The notes beneath the pieces were generated by a model. The model searched no databases, was not told the origin of the DNA, and was given only the letters and a program-made list of their open reading frames with translations. The position numbers were made by a program, and so were the translations under genes. Of a DNA stretch of 64,000 nucleotides, positions 53,201 to 61,136 are shown piece by piece. The stretch spans positions 372,001 to 436,000 of the forward strand of contig JANOZM010000013.1 of assembly GCA_031429355.1 (NCBI GenBank), written 5' to 3'. Numbering within the stretch: position 1 is the first letter of the stretch; each line of letters starts with the position of its first letter. This stretch comes from JANOZM01 sp031429355 (GTDB taxonomy: Bacteria; Pseudomonadota; Gammaproteobacteria; Burkholderiales; Burkholderiaceae_E).

Positions 53201-53423
53201 CTTTCTTGCAAAGCCATATCGAATAAGAACGTGGTTTCGAAGGCGTTCGCCTTGGTTTTTGATTAACTTGGGGTTTGCAAAGAAGGGTGCTGATTGTGCC
53301 AAATCAAATGGCATGCATGAGTGGTATAGCAAGGACGTGAATCAAAGTGCCTGTTATCACTGTCGTGTTGAACGGGAAGGGCGTTTATGGGAAGCAAAAC
53401 CCGCTAGATCCACGGAAGTTTGA
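53187..53423 (+). CDS. Cassette 2: small Cys-containing hypothetical protein B
   Basis: A 78-residue basic protein with an Arg/Trp-rich N-terminus (RIRTWFRRRSPWFLINLGFAKK) and a C-terminal unit HEWYSKDVNQSACYHCRVEREGRLW. The CYHC pair with nearby His and Cys could bind zinc. Similar WY...CYHC..EGRLW endings occur, from memory, in small proteins of integrons and prophages. It overlaps the preceding gene by 14 bp, implying co-translation. Confidence 0.6.
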   Translation: MKPLSFLAKPYRIRTWFRRRSPWFLINLGFAKKGADCAKSNGMHEWYSKDVNQSACYHCRVEREGRLWEAKPARSTEV

Positions 53424-53508
53424 GTTAAGTTTTTTAAAGCCGTTATACTTTTGAGAATATGAAAAAGCATTCGGTCAATAAGGTTCGAGCATCACGCGTT
53501 GGTACAGC

Positions 53509-53620
53509 GCCTAACTGGTCAGTTCAGCGTGGACCCATTGCGCTACCCAACCTTTTGTGTGCGCGTAGCTTCACACAAAAGCTTTTTCCGCGCAACGGGC
53601 CAGCTAACGCGTAGTTAGCG
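53509..53620 (+). other. attC site of cassette 2
   Basis: Inverse core GCCTAAC at 53509-53515; right end CTAACGCGTAGTTAGCG, where GTTAGCG (53614-53620) departs from GTTRRRY at one position. The centre folds as CTTTTGTGTG / CACACAAAAG. The right end is close to that of the attC at 61426. Confidence 0.78.
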
Positions 53621-53626
53621 ATAACC

Positions 53627-54472
53627 ATGCAAGAGATAGTCAAATTTTTCACTACTATTCCAATAGCCGTTTGGTCAGGGCTCTTCGGTGCCTTTGCCGC
53701 GCTTGCAGGTGTCATTGTTACAATTTACGCGAATCATAAGCGGTTAAGGTCAGAGCAAAAATATCAGTCCGTTGAAAACGATAAAAAACGATTTGCCGAG
53801 CTTAGGCACGAGGTTTATTTGGAAGCAGCTAAAGAGATCGTAAATGTAGGTTTCTACATTGGCAGACTTCCTCAAATTGATCCTCAGAAAGAAAGCATCG
53901 GTGAAGGTTTCGCTGGATTTTTGACCACCATGGGAAAACTTCAGCTGGTCGCCGAATCAAGCACTTCTTTGCTAGTCGGAAAATTGGTTACTGGCTATGG
54001 TGAACTATTCATGAGAGCGTTGACCTCCACTGTTCCTCTGCAAGAAGCAAAATTTGAATCCGATCTAAACAACGGCCTTGCACTGAGGGCTCAGGAAAAG
54101 GTCGAGGATATTCTCCGGGAAATCGCGACTTTGAATAAGTCCCAAAACACTTCTAGGGACGTGTTTGACGCTCATACAGAATATTTCAAATTTCATCAAG
54201 AGCAAGTTGCAGAACATCGACTTAAGGTGAAAGAGGCAACTGAACTACATATTGGGTTACAACTTGATTTTTCGAAATGGCTACTCCTTGAGCAGCAAAA
54301 ACTAATCGAAGATACGGTCTCCGTTCAAATCGCCATAAGACAGGATCTTGGCCTTGAGGATGTGGAAGCATTTCGGAAAGAGACGATCCGCATGTGGGAA
54401 GCCCGGCTTGCTTTGGGAAATAAGTTTCTTCAAGAATTAGAGTCAAAGATTCAGAGCCAACTAAAGGAGTAG
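53627..54472 (+). CDS. Cassette 3: membrane protein with coiled-coil domain
   Basis: A 281-residue protein with one N-terminal helix (about 13-36, IAVWSGLFGAFAALAGVIVTIYA), a basic stop-transfer (NHKRLRSEQK) and a long helical, Glu/Lys-rich cytoplasmic region likely to form coiled coils. No family recognised. ATG 53627 lies 7 bp after the attC end. Similar one-helix plus coiled-coil proteins occur among phage-defence genes, but nothing here shows that role. Confidence 0.72.
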   Translation: MQEIVKFFTTIPIAVWSGLFGAFAALAGVIVTIYANHKRLRSEQKYQSVENDKKRFAELRHEVYLEAAKEIVNVGFYIGRLPQIDPQKESIGEGFAGFLTTMGKLQLVAESSTSLLVGKLVTGYGELFMRALTSTVPLQEAKFESDLNNGLALRAQEKVEDILREIATLNKSQNTSRDVFDAHTEYFKFHQEQVAEHRLKVKEATELHIGLQLDFSKWLLLEQQKLIEDTVSVQIAIRQDLGLEDVEAFRKETIRMWEARLALGNKFLQELESKIQSQLKE

Positions 54473-54485
54473 TGTTTGCAAACAT

Positions 54486-54607
54486 GCGCCAACTTGTGGT
54501 TGGATCAGACGCGAAGTCAAGGGGACAGCAGTCGGAATTGTGCGCGCTAGAGCGTACACAATTGTTCCTCTTTAACCAGTTGCTTCCGGCAACTGAAATC
54601 GGTCGTT
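54486..54607 (+). other. attC site of cassette 3, split by the IS
   Basis: A degenerate inverse core (CGCCAAC near 54487), a central hairpin (GGAATTGTGCGC / GCGTACACAATTGTTCC, 54532-54572) and the terminal CGTT (54604-54607). The rest of the core, GTTAGGC, appears after the IS at 56205, so the insertion is exactly at the attC crossover triplet. Confidence 0.6.
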
Positions 54608-56204
54608 GAGACTGTGAAATAACCCTCCGCTTTAGTCCACGAAGTAGGTGCCCTAAGCATTTTTTATTTAACCAACGCAAACACCACAGTGGCAAAGTAT
54701 AAATTACCTGAACACAACGGAATGTTTGTACCAGTAGTGCTTGAAGAGCAACTGAATATAGGCACGTTCGAATGAGCACTGAACCAGTTAGTTGACCATG
54801 AATTAGATTTCAAAGCACTCGATGATCGATTTTGTAACGACCAAATGGGTGCACCCGCATACGACCCAAGAACGCTTATTAAAATTGTGCTGTTGGGTTA
54901 TAGCCGCGGCATGATTTCATCGCGCAAGATCGAACGCGCTTGCGAGCAAAACACAGTATTTATGGCCATCGGCGGTGGTGCTCGTCCTAGCTACGGTCAG
55001 ATTGCTAAGTTTGTGCGCGAAGTTGGTCAGGATATTGCGCCACTGTTTGCGCAAGTGCTGACAACTTGCGATCGGTTAGGTTTGATTGGCAAAGCGATGT
55101 TTGCGATCGATGGGGTCAAGTTGCCGTGTAATGCTAGTAAAGAGCGAAGCGGCACACACAAGGAGCTTAAGGATCGCGCGCGGCGCCTTGAGTCAGCCGC
55201 AGCGAAGTTACTAGAGCTAGACCAACGCGAAGATATTGAGGGACCTACGCGCGACGAGCAATGGTGCCAACAACGTGTCGATCAGTTGCGCAAAGAGGCG
55301 CAATCCACCCGTGATTTTATTAATAGCAATCAGCCACGACGGAACGTCAAAGGTGAAGAAATAAAATCCAGCATGACCGACGCCGACAGCGCAAAAATGT
55401 TAACCAGTAAAGGTGCAATCCAGGGCTAGGCGGCGCAGGCAACCGTTGACTCACAATCGCAAATCATAATTGCTGCTGACGTTATCGGTTCTGGCGCTGA
55501 GCAAAGCATGTTTTTGCCAATGGTTGATCAGGCTAACCGGTTTCTAGAACCGCATACGTTAATTACCGCTGATGCGGGTTACTTCAGTGATACCAACGTT
55601 CAAGCGCTTCATGATCGTGGTGTTGCCGCTTTAATTGCGGACACAATGATGCGCCAACGAGACCAACGGTTTCGCGATCCGAACCTGGCTTGCCGTTTCG
55701 GCGCTACGAAGCACAGGCTCAAGACTGTGCTTCGTGTTCAAACAGTGCCAAATGCAAACGTAAACCAGACAGTATCCGAGGTCGTCAAATCGCGATTTAT
55801 TTAAGCAAACCGATTGACAATAACCGTGCAAGCGAATTGATGAAACAAGCCATTGACTCGGAGCGCGGCAGACGTCTTTACAGCCAACGCGTTGAAGCGG
55901 TAGAGCCCATGTTTGCCAATCTACGGCACCACAAAAGTATGAACCGTTTCACGGTGCGTGGAAAAACCAAGATCACTACACAGTGGCGCTTGTATTGCCT
56001 AGGGCACAACATCGAAAAGATAGCGCAGCACCCGTAAGGGCGACGGCCTGTAGAGCTAATATTACCTTTGTAAAAGCTAGAAATACGGCGCGTCGCTTGC
56101 TTAGTCCAATTAAATGAGTGAAACTAAAACAATGCAACAACAAAACAAACAAATCGATTAAATAAGCCCATCGTTCTTGAAAAAACGGGTTTATTCACAG
56201 TCTC
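54608..56204 (+). mobile_element. IS1182-family-like insertion sequence, decayed
   Basis: A 1597-bp element bounded by GAGACTGTGAAATAA (54608-54622) and its near-perfect inverse TTATTCACAGTCTC (56191-56204). It contains one broken transposase gene. Both ends abut a GTT: CGTT on the left and GTTAGGC on the right, which together make an attC core. No longer target duplication is visible. Confidence 0.8.
54689..56037 (+). pseudogene. IS1182-type transposase, broken by two stops and a frameshift
   Basis: From GTG 54689 the product reads AKYKLPEHNGMFVPVVLEEQ, then meets TGA at 54773. The same frame continues with GAPAYDPRTLIKIVLLGYSRGMISSRKIE, AIDGVKLPCNASKE, TAG at 55427, then ITADAGYFSDTNVQAL. 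A shift near 55690-55715 moves to the frame with RRYEAQAQDCASC and EPMFANLRHHKSMNRFTVRGKTK...LYCLGHNIEKI. The order and motifs (DDE-type with GYFS and the C-terminal NLRHHKSMNRF) fit IS1182/IS1182-like enzymes. The element cannot be autonomous as it stands. Confidence 0.85.
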
Positions 56205-56218
56205 GTTAGGCGTCACAA

Positions 56219-56695
56219 ATGCAAGTTCCCCTACAGTTCCGCGACTTCTGGCACGAGTTCTCTTCAACCCGAATAGCGGACCCCACTCCGCGTTTTCTCG
56301 AAGCGTTTTTCTTTGACGACAACGAACCCAGTGCAAATGAACTGGCCGCGCTCGTCCTAGTTGGTAGAAAGCAAGCAACCGCAGGCCTCCTCTGGAGTCA
56401 CGAGAAGGACAACCGGCCTCTCCCGCAGGCGGGCGACCTCAGCATAGTCACGGATTTTTCTGGAAAGCCCTCATGCGTGATTGAGACCCAAAACGTGGAG
56501 ATCGTGCCCTTTGAGGAAGTCACCGCAGAGTTTGCAGCAACCGAAGGTGAAGGCGATGGGTCGCTTAGGTTCTGGCGCCAAGCGCACGAGGCATTCTTTG
56601 AGCGAGAGTGCCAGCGCATAGGAAGAACGCCGGAGGCACGTATGCCTGTAGTCTGCGAGAAGTTCAAAGTAGTCTTTTCGGGCAGCGCGCGGTGA
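56219..56695 (+). CDS. Cassette 4: ASCH-domain protein
   Basis: A 158-residue protein of the ASCH/PUA-like fold (YhfF type): FWHEF near the N-terminus, LAALVLVGRKQATAGLLWSHE, LPQAGDLSIVTDFSGKPSCVIETQNVEIVPFEEVTAEFAATEGEGDGSLRFWRQAHEAFFERE. ASCH domains bind RNA or modified nucleosides; some hydrolyse acetylated cytidine. ATG 56219 is 8 bp after the core GTTAGGC that follows the IS. Base composition is higher in G+C than the neighbouring cassettes, which suggests a separate origin. Confidence 0.85.
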   Translation: MQVPLQFRDFWHEFSSTRIADPTPRFLEAFFFDDNEPSANELAALVLVGRKQATAGLLWSHEKDNRPLPQAGDLSIVTDFSGKPSCVIETQNVEIVPFEEVTAEFAATEGEGDGSLRFWRQAHEAFFERECQRIGRTPEARMPVVCEKFKVVFSGSAR

Positions 56696-56696
56696 C

Positions 56697-56824
56697 GCCT
56701 AACACCTCGCTCTAGCTGAGCGCCAACGGCGTGGCACGCTGGCCATCAAGCGCTGGGGCTTCGCCCCATTTTGCGCATGCTGTCCAGCGCGCCACGCCGT
56801 CGTCGCCAGCTTAGCTCGAACGTT
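56697..56824 (+). other. attC site of cassette 4
   Basis: Inverse core GCCTAAC (56697-56703), strong palindrome (GCCAACGGCGTGGC on the left, GCCACGCCGTCGTCGCC on the right; apex GGGGCTTCGCCCC), ending AACGTT at 56819-56824. The expected RRRY is replaced by the IS left end, so the site is interrupted at the same triplet as that of cassette 3. Confidence 0.85.
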
Positions 56825-56970
56825 GAGACTGTGAAATAAACCTCCGATTTAGTCCACGAAGTAGACGCCCTAATCGTTATTTATTTAACCAACGCAGACA
56901 CCACAGTGGCAAAGTATAAATTACCTGAACGCAACGGTATGCTTGTACCGGTAGTGCATGAAGTGCGATA
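56825..56970 (+). mobile_element. Truncated left end of the same IS
   Basis: About 146 bp are closely similar to 54608-54755, including GAGACTGTGAAATAA, the ...TTTAGTCCACGAAGTAG... leader and the transposase start (GTGGCAAAGTATAAATTACC). Similarity ends near GTAGTGCATGAAG. It differs from the complete copy at many bases, so it is not a recent duplication. The 79 bp up to 57049 hold no gene. Confidence 0.82.
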
Positions 56971-57049
56971 GGGTGGGGTTAATGGATCGTTTAAGTTCAA
57001 TCTAAAAGGAGTAAAGTTTGGTTTTCAACCCAAACGGTGCGTTGGCATT

Positions 57050-57787
57050 TTGAGTGAGCTAAATATCCAAGTTGAGTCGTTACAAAATCTCCTAGTCTCC
57101 AAAGCAACAGGCGGTTTAGAAAATGACGCCGAATTTATCAAATTGCGAAAAGTAGTAGTTGAACAACCCCAACTTGAATCAGTAATTCCGGCATTCCTTA
57201 ATACTTGTAGAAATCTTGCTCAGTTTTGGCAATTCATTAAATACGAGTTTTCAAGTTATCACGAGCGACGAAACTACATTTGGGGGCAGTTTCGACCGAT
57301 GCTGGATCTACTTGAAGCTGGAGTGCTTGCTCCCGCCGATAAAAGTGCAACGAAAGTCTTTGAACGGTTTGATTCAAAGTATGTTCAAACCGCTTGGTCA
57401 AAAGCTCTTGATCGCAGAAATGACGACCCTGAGGGCGCAATTACAATGGCTAGAACGCTAGTTGAGGCAGTCTGTAAGCATATTCTTGACGAATCTAAAA
57501 TTGAATATGGAGATTCCCCCGATCTAAACAAGCTATATCGACTAACTGCGGAGAGCCTGAATCTGGCCCCTTCCCAGCATACAGAATTGGTTTTTAAGCA
57601 GATATTGGGTGGGTGTACCACTGTGGTAGAGGGTCTGGGTGCGTTAAGAAATCGATTAAGTGACTCGCACGGTAGAGGGAAAGTAGCAGTTAAGCCAGCT
57701 GCTCGGCATGCTGAATTGGCCGTGAACCTCGCTGGGGCGCTTTCGGTCTATTTAATTTCGACCTCTGAAGCGTCAACTAAAAATTGA
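57050..57787 (+). CDS. Cassette 5: abortive infection family protein (Abi_C domain)
   Basis: A 245-residue protein whose C-terminal ~100 residues carry the Abi_C (PF14355-like) pattern: GAITMARTLVEAVCKHILDE, DLNKLYRLTAESLNLAP, QILGGCTTVVEGLGALRNRLSDSHGRG and ARHAELAVNLAGALSVYLISTSE. Abi_C proteins are linked to phage exclusion, usually by growth arrest. The N-terminal half is helical with no recognised motif. TTG 57050 is the only reasonable start. The next gene is 38 bp on with no attC between them, so the two travel together. Confidence 0.87.
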   Translation: MSELNIQVESLQNLLVSKATGGLENDAEFIKLRKVVVEQPQLESVIPAFLNTCRNLAQFWQFIKYEFSSYHERRNYIWGQFRPMLDLLEAGVLAPADKSATKVFERFDSKYVQTAWSKALDRRNDDPEGAITMARTLVEAVCKHILDESKIEYGDSPDLNKLYRLTAESLNLAPSQHTELVFKQILGGCTTVVEGLGALRNRLSDSHGRGKVAVKPAARHAELAVNLAGALSVYLISTSEASTKN

Positions 57788-57825
57788 ACCTATCATTCTG
57801 TTATGCCTGAGAAGAAGCCAGATAA

Positions 57826-58638
57826 ATGACAAACATTTTTAAAACGCTATTATCTAAATACGGAGTCTTAACGTTAACTTTGCGGGTATCGCTACTCTTT
57901 ATCACAAGCATATGGTTTGCGTTTTTCCCAATTTACCTCGCCGTTATTTACATGTTTCATGAAGGTTTTTTTTCGTACGATTTTTTCATTGATGGCATTT
58001 TCGGCGTAAACACATTCCTTTTTGTTTTGCTTGTGTTTATTACGGTTTTTTCAATACATCTTTGGGGGTTTATTTACCTCTTTAGCAGGGCAAAGGTAGA
58101 GAATGGGAATCAAAAAAAGAAAACGTGCGCATACCTGTTCGCTTCCTTTGCATTGCTTTGGTCGGGTGTTTTTCACTATGTACTTTATGGTTTAGCTAAT
58201 TCAGTGGGCGACGGGAATGCTTTATTTGGAATCAGTCTGCTAGGCCTAGCTATAGTTTTAGTTTTTACTTTTAATCTTGGAAAGCCTTGGAGCGACATCG
58301 CCTTGGATTGGAAGTCGCCAGTAATCATGGTTTTTCTAACTGCAACAATACCAGTGGTTCAAGCCGAAGAAGCAGCACGTCTTGTAGGTTACGCCCTTAA
58401 AAACTTTGCGATCGGTGGCGGAGTCTTAGCCAGGGTATATATAAACAATGATCATAAGAACGCCATTTTTTGCGGGCCGTTAACTTTACTAACACCGAAA
58501 AATGCTTACTTCCGCGATGGACTCCAGCAGCAAAGAATGATCGTAATTGCGGACGGCGTTTCAATATTGACCAAGAAGAATCATGCAGCGAAAGAAATGG
58601 CCGAATGTTTAGCAAACTTAAAAAGTTCAGCACGTTGA
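57826..58638 (+). CDS. Cassette 5: multi-pass membrane protein, unknown
   Basis: A 270-residue protein with about five transmembrane helices (near 20-42, 55-85, 100-120, 128-145 and 160-175) followed by a soluble C-terminal part (about 180-270) containing ARVYINNDHKNAIFCGPLTLLTPKNAYF. No family recognised. It shares a cassette with the Abi_C protein, so a membrane effector or partner in the same defence unit is possible. This is inference from adjacency alone. Confidence 0.72.
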   Translation: MTNIFKTLLSKYGVLTLTLRVSLLFITSIWFAFFPIYLAVIYMFHEGFFSYDFFIDGIFGVNTFLFVLLVFITVFSIHLWGFIYLFSRAKVENGNQKKKTCAYLFASFALLWSGVFHYVLYGLANSVGDGNALFGISLLGLAIVLVFTFNLGKPWSDIALDWKSPVIMVFLTATIPVVQAEEAARLVGYALKNFAIGGGVLARVYINNDHKNAIFCGPLTLLTPKNAYFRDGLQQQRMIVIADGVSILTKKNHAAKEMAECLANLKSSAR

Positions 58639-58689
58639 ATGTTTACACACTTAATGCTCGTAGTTTTTGCATCCGAGAGGTATCGTTTG

Positions 58690-58804
58690 TGTTGGCGCAG
58701 ATCGGGTTGAAGTACGGATTCACGCTCGCAGTATGCTCAGTAAACTGTGCATACTGCGAGCTCTGCGGGCAGCCGTCTCAGTCTGTATAACTGTGCCGTT
58801 ATAC
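58690..58804 (+). other. Degenerate attC-like site of cassette 5
   Basis: A perfect 13-bp hairpin (GCTCGCAGTATGC 58724-58736, GCATACTGCGAGC 58749-58761) is followed by GTATAACTGTGCCGTTATAC ending 58804. GTTATAC is a plausible core, but the matching inverse core on the left is not visible, so the borders are uncertain. Confidence 0.5.
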
Positions 58805-58809
58805 CTACT

Positions 58810-59634
58810 ATGAGGAAGCCCTTGAGATATAGCCAGTTTGGCTCCCGTAATGGCCGCATTGTGATCTATTTTCATGGGGTGCCAGGAGCGCCGGAAGAAT
58901 GCAGCGCTTTCGATCTCGCAGGGAAAAATTACGGCCTTAGGTTTATTTGTTTCGATCGATTCTCGGTCGACCCGTCCATTACTGGGGAGGCGTATTACAA
59001 ACTCTTGGCAGAAGAAATTTCGAAGATCTCTTTGGGGGAACAAGTTGACGTCGTTGGTTTTTCAATCGGAGCATTCATTGCGCTACAGACGATCCGGTAC
59101 ATGACCAATGGTGTCAGAAATCTGCATTTGGTTTCTGCAGCTGCACCGCTGGAAACTGGCGACTATCTTGAAACAATGGCGGGGAAGCATGTTTTTAAGT
59201 TGGCGAAAACATCTCCGACCGCGTTTGTTTTTTTGTCTTACTGGCAAGGATTACTTGCTCGGTTTGCACCCAAAGCCCTTTTTGACTTGTTGTTTATTAA
59301 TGCCGCTGGCGCAGATATTAAATTGGCTGCCGACTGTGAATTTCGGGCCACCATTACCGAGGTATTGAAAGCCTGTTTTATTGGCCGCGTCCGAGGCTAC
59401 ACAAGAGACATTGGTCTTTACGTGCAGCCGTGGAATGCGACGCTCGGCGAGGTCTGCGTCAATACCTATATTTGGCATGGTGCCGAAGACAACTGGGCTC
59501 CACCGCTGATGGCCGAACACCTGAGGTCTGCAATTCCTGGTTACAAATCGACTTGGATTTTTAGCGAGCTTTCACACTATTCATGCCTGCACCACGCCGC
59601 ACTCGAAATATGCAAGTTATCAAGTGAGGCATAA
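58810..59634 (+). CDS. Cassette 6: alpha/beta-hydrolase
   Basis: A 274-residue protein from ATG 58810, 5 bp after the core GTTATAC; the longer frame from 58747 would start inside the attC hairpin. Motifs: IYFHGVPGAPEECSAFD (oxyanion HG), the nucleophile elbow VVGFSIGAFIAL, WHGAEDNWAPP (acid) and SHYSCLHH (catalytic His). It resembles haloperoxidase or lipase-like hydrolases. The substrate is unknown. Confidence 0.83.
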   Translation: MRKPLRYSQFGSRNGRIVIYFHGVPGAPEECSAFDLAGKNYGLRFICFDRFSVDPSITGEAYYKLLAEEISKISLGEQVDVVGFSIGAFIALQTIRYMTNGVRNLHLVSAAAPLETGDYLETMAGKHVFKLAKTSPTAFVFLSYWQGLLARFAPKALFDLLFINAAGADIKLAADCEFRATITEVLKACFIGRVRGYTRDIGLYVQPWNATLGEVCVNTYIWHGAEDNWAPPLMAEHLRSAIPGYKSTWIFSELSHYSCLHHAALEICKLSSEA

Positions 59635-59935
59635 CATGACGGTCGAATGGGATGCCTCTGTCTTCGCGCCTTTATCTCTTAGTTATACATAAAACAGCTT
59701 AGTAACCTTAAGTGAAACTAGATTAGTAAATCGAACGATAAGATAACGACTGGTTTCGATATTCAAATATGGGGGCCAGATCAATTGGCTTGATTTAGAC
59801 AAGAAAATAATCAAAGCTTGCTTGCCCGGCCCGCTTAAATAAGTGAAACTAACGCAAGCAAAGAATCCACGAGCAAATCGGCTTGTTCTAACTTGTGATT
59901 TTGAAAAAACAAATTTATTTAAAGCCTCGTTAGGC
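59635..59935 (+). mobile_element. Right-end remnant of a related IS, ending at an attC core
   Basis: No gene lies in these 300 bp. TAAATAAGTGAAACTAA (59836-59852) matches TAAATGAGTGAAACTAA (56111-56127) of the complete IS. Both lie the same distance (93-94 bp) before GTTAGGC, with CAAATCG, TTGAAAAAAC and TTTATT shared in between. The terminus TTTATTTAAAGCCTC has diverged from TTTATTCACAGTCTC. A weaker copy of the motif occurs at 59708. The core GTTAGGC is at 59929-59935. Confidence 0.6.
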
Positions 59936-59963
59936 CGCATAAACGCCACTACCGGAGTCCCCA

Positions 59964-60452
59964 TTGCAAAAATCACTTGGTGCATTACTGCTTCTGGCAC
60001 TCAGCCTCATTGGGGGCTGCAGCACCGCACCGACAGTGCCGTCGACAGAGACAAGCGGGCAACTCTATGAGACGGTGCTGGCACTTGATAAAGAAGCTTT
60101 TACTGCCTTCAATACCTGCGCGATGCCCGGGCAACTGCAGAAGCATGCGGGGTTCTTTGCCGAGGGGGTCGAGTTTTATCACGACAAAGGTGGCGTCACA
60201 TGGACAAGAGCGGAAATGCTCGCAAACACGGAGAAGTACGTCTGCGGTAATTTCAGTCGTGAGTTGGTTCAGGGAAGCTTTCGCGTGTATCCAATCAAGG
60301 ACTTTGGCGCTATCGCGCAAGGGGTTCACAAGTTCTGCCAGTTCAAGTCTGGTGTGTGCGAAGGTGCAGCGGAGTTTGTAATCGTGTGGCGCCAGCAAGG
60401 CAACTCATGGAGCATCACACGTGTCCTAAGCTACGGTCATCGGCCAACGTGA
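59964..60452 (+). CDS. Cassette 7: lipoprotein with NTF2/DUF4440-like fold
   Basis: A 162-residue precursor with a lipoprotein signal (LGALLLLALSLIGGC, Cys19), then a compact domain of the NTF2-like type (YETVLALDKEAFTAFNTC, FFAEGVEFYHDKGGV, RSFRVY-like QGSFRVYPIKDFGAIAQGVHKF and FVIVWRQQGNSWSITRVLSYGH). TTG 59964 follows the leader CGGAGTCCCCA, nearly the same as in cassette 1. Secreted NTF2-like proteins bind small ligands or act as hydrolases; none can be specified. Confidence 0.78.
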   Translation: MQKSLGALLLLALSLIGGCSTAPTVPSTETSGQLYETVLALDKEAFTAFNTCAMPGQLQKHAGFFAEGVEFYHDKGGVTWTRAEMLANTEKYVCGNFSRELVQGSFRVYPIKDFGAIAQGVHKFCQFKSGVCEGAAEFVIVWRQQGNSWSITRVLSYGHRPT

Positions 60453-60459
60453 GCGTGCG

Positions 60460-60466
60460 GCCTAAC
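60460..60466 (+). other. Isolated attC inverse core
   Basis: GCCTAAC stands 8 bp after the lipoprotein stop. No GTTRRRY partner is found before the next gene at 60527, so the right half of this attC seems deleted and cassettes 7 and 8 are now fused. The 60 bp that follow are AT-rich and hold no gene. Confidence 0.45.
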
Positions 60467-60526
60467 CCCTCGTACTTAGTTTGTTAACCGCTAACAGTTC
60501 ACACCACCTGACTCAACCGCAGGCAG

Positions 60527-60955
60527 ATGAAAGAAATGCATAATTTTTCAATCGCACTAAAGGTTCTTGCACCCATATTGGTACTGGTGGCAGCACTTCA
60601 CTTTTCATTTGGGAGTATGGCTGAAGTAATGCTTGGCGCTAATTTGAAAATAGGGCCACTCGATCCAGTTTTGGATAGTCAAGACAGGTTCTACGGCACA
60701 GCCTTTGTAATCTACGGCGTGCTACTTTGGGTTTGCGCCAAAGACGTAACAAAGTACGCGTTGATCTTGCGGTGTGTTTTCTGGTGCTGCTTTGTTGCAG
60801 GACTAGCCCGCCTAGTATCGTTTCTAGTCGTAGGGCCACCCTCGGCAATTGTTATGTTTATTTGGTTCACTGAATTGGTAATGCCTCCAATAATGTTGTG
60901 GTGGCTTAGCAATATTCTTAACAAAATAACTAGCGCGAAGCATGAAAAAACCTAG
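60527..60955 (+). CDS. Cassette 8: DUF4345-like membrane protein
   Basis: A 142-residue protein with four transmembrane helices (near 7-28, 55-75, 80-100 and 105-130) and RFYGTAFVIYGVLLWV, a layout I associate with the small DUF4345 family. The function is unknown. Start ATG 60527 or 60536; no strong ribosome-binding site. It is followed by a complete attC. Confidence 0.7.
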   Translation: MKEMHNFSIALKVLAPILVLVAALHFSFGSMAEVMLGANLKIGPLDPVLDSQDRFYGTAFVIYGVLLWVCAKDVTKYALILRCVFWCCFVAGLARLVSFLVVGPPSAIVMFIWFTELVMPPIMLWWLSNILNKITSAKHEKT

Positions 60956-61059
60956 GTCACCCAATAGCTACCAACATGCATCAATTCACAGAAGGTATTG
61001 TTATGCCGTTAATGGAGCGAGTCGAAATTGCGCTACTTATTCAGTCTTCGATGGGTGTT

Positions 61060-61131
61060 GCTTAACATGTTGCTTCAGCAAACGTGCTACGGCCTTTGGC
61101 CTTCGCTCGATGTTGAGCTAAAACGTAAGGC
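61060..61131 (+). other. attC site of cassette 8
   Basis: A short 72-bp site with inverse core GCTTAAC (61060-61066) and core GTAAGGC (61125-61131), one base off GTTRRRY. The arms GCTTCAGCAAACGTGC and GCTCGATGTTGAGC pair imperfectly around GGCCTTTGGCC. Confidence 0.72.
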
Positions 61132-61136
61132 GAAGC

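Noticed and set aside
58747..58809. Upstream start for the cassette 6 hydrolase
   Set aside because: It lies within the attC-like hairpin; ATG 58810 directly precedes the hydrolase fold.
59843..60381. Overlapping frames 59843-60070, 59977-60381 and antisense 59985-60398
   Set aside because: Shadows of the lipoprotein gene, which has a clear signal peptide and lipobox.
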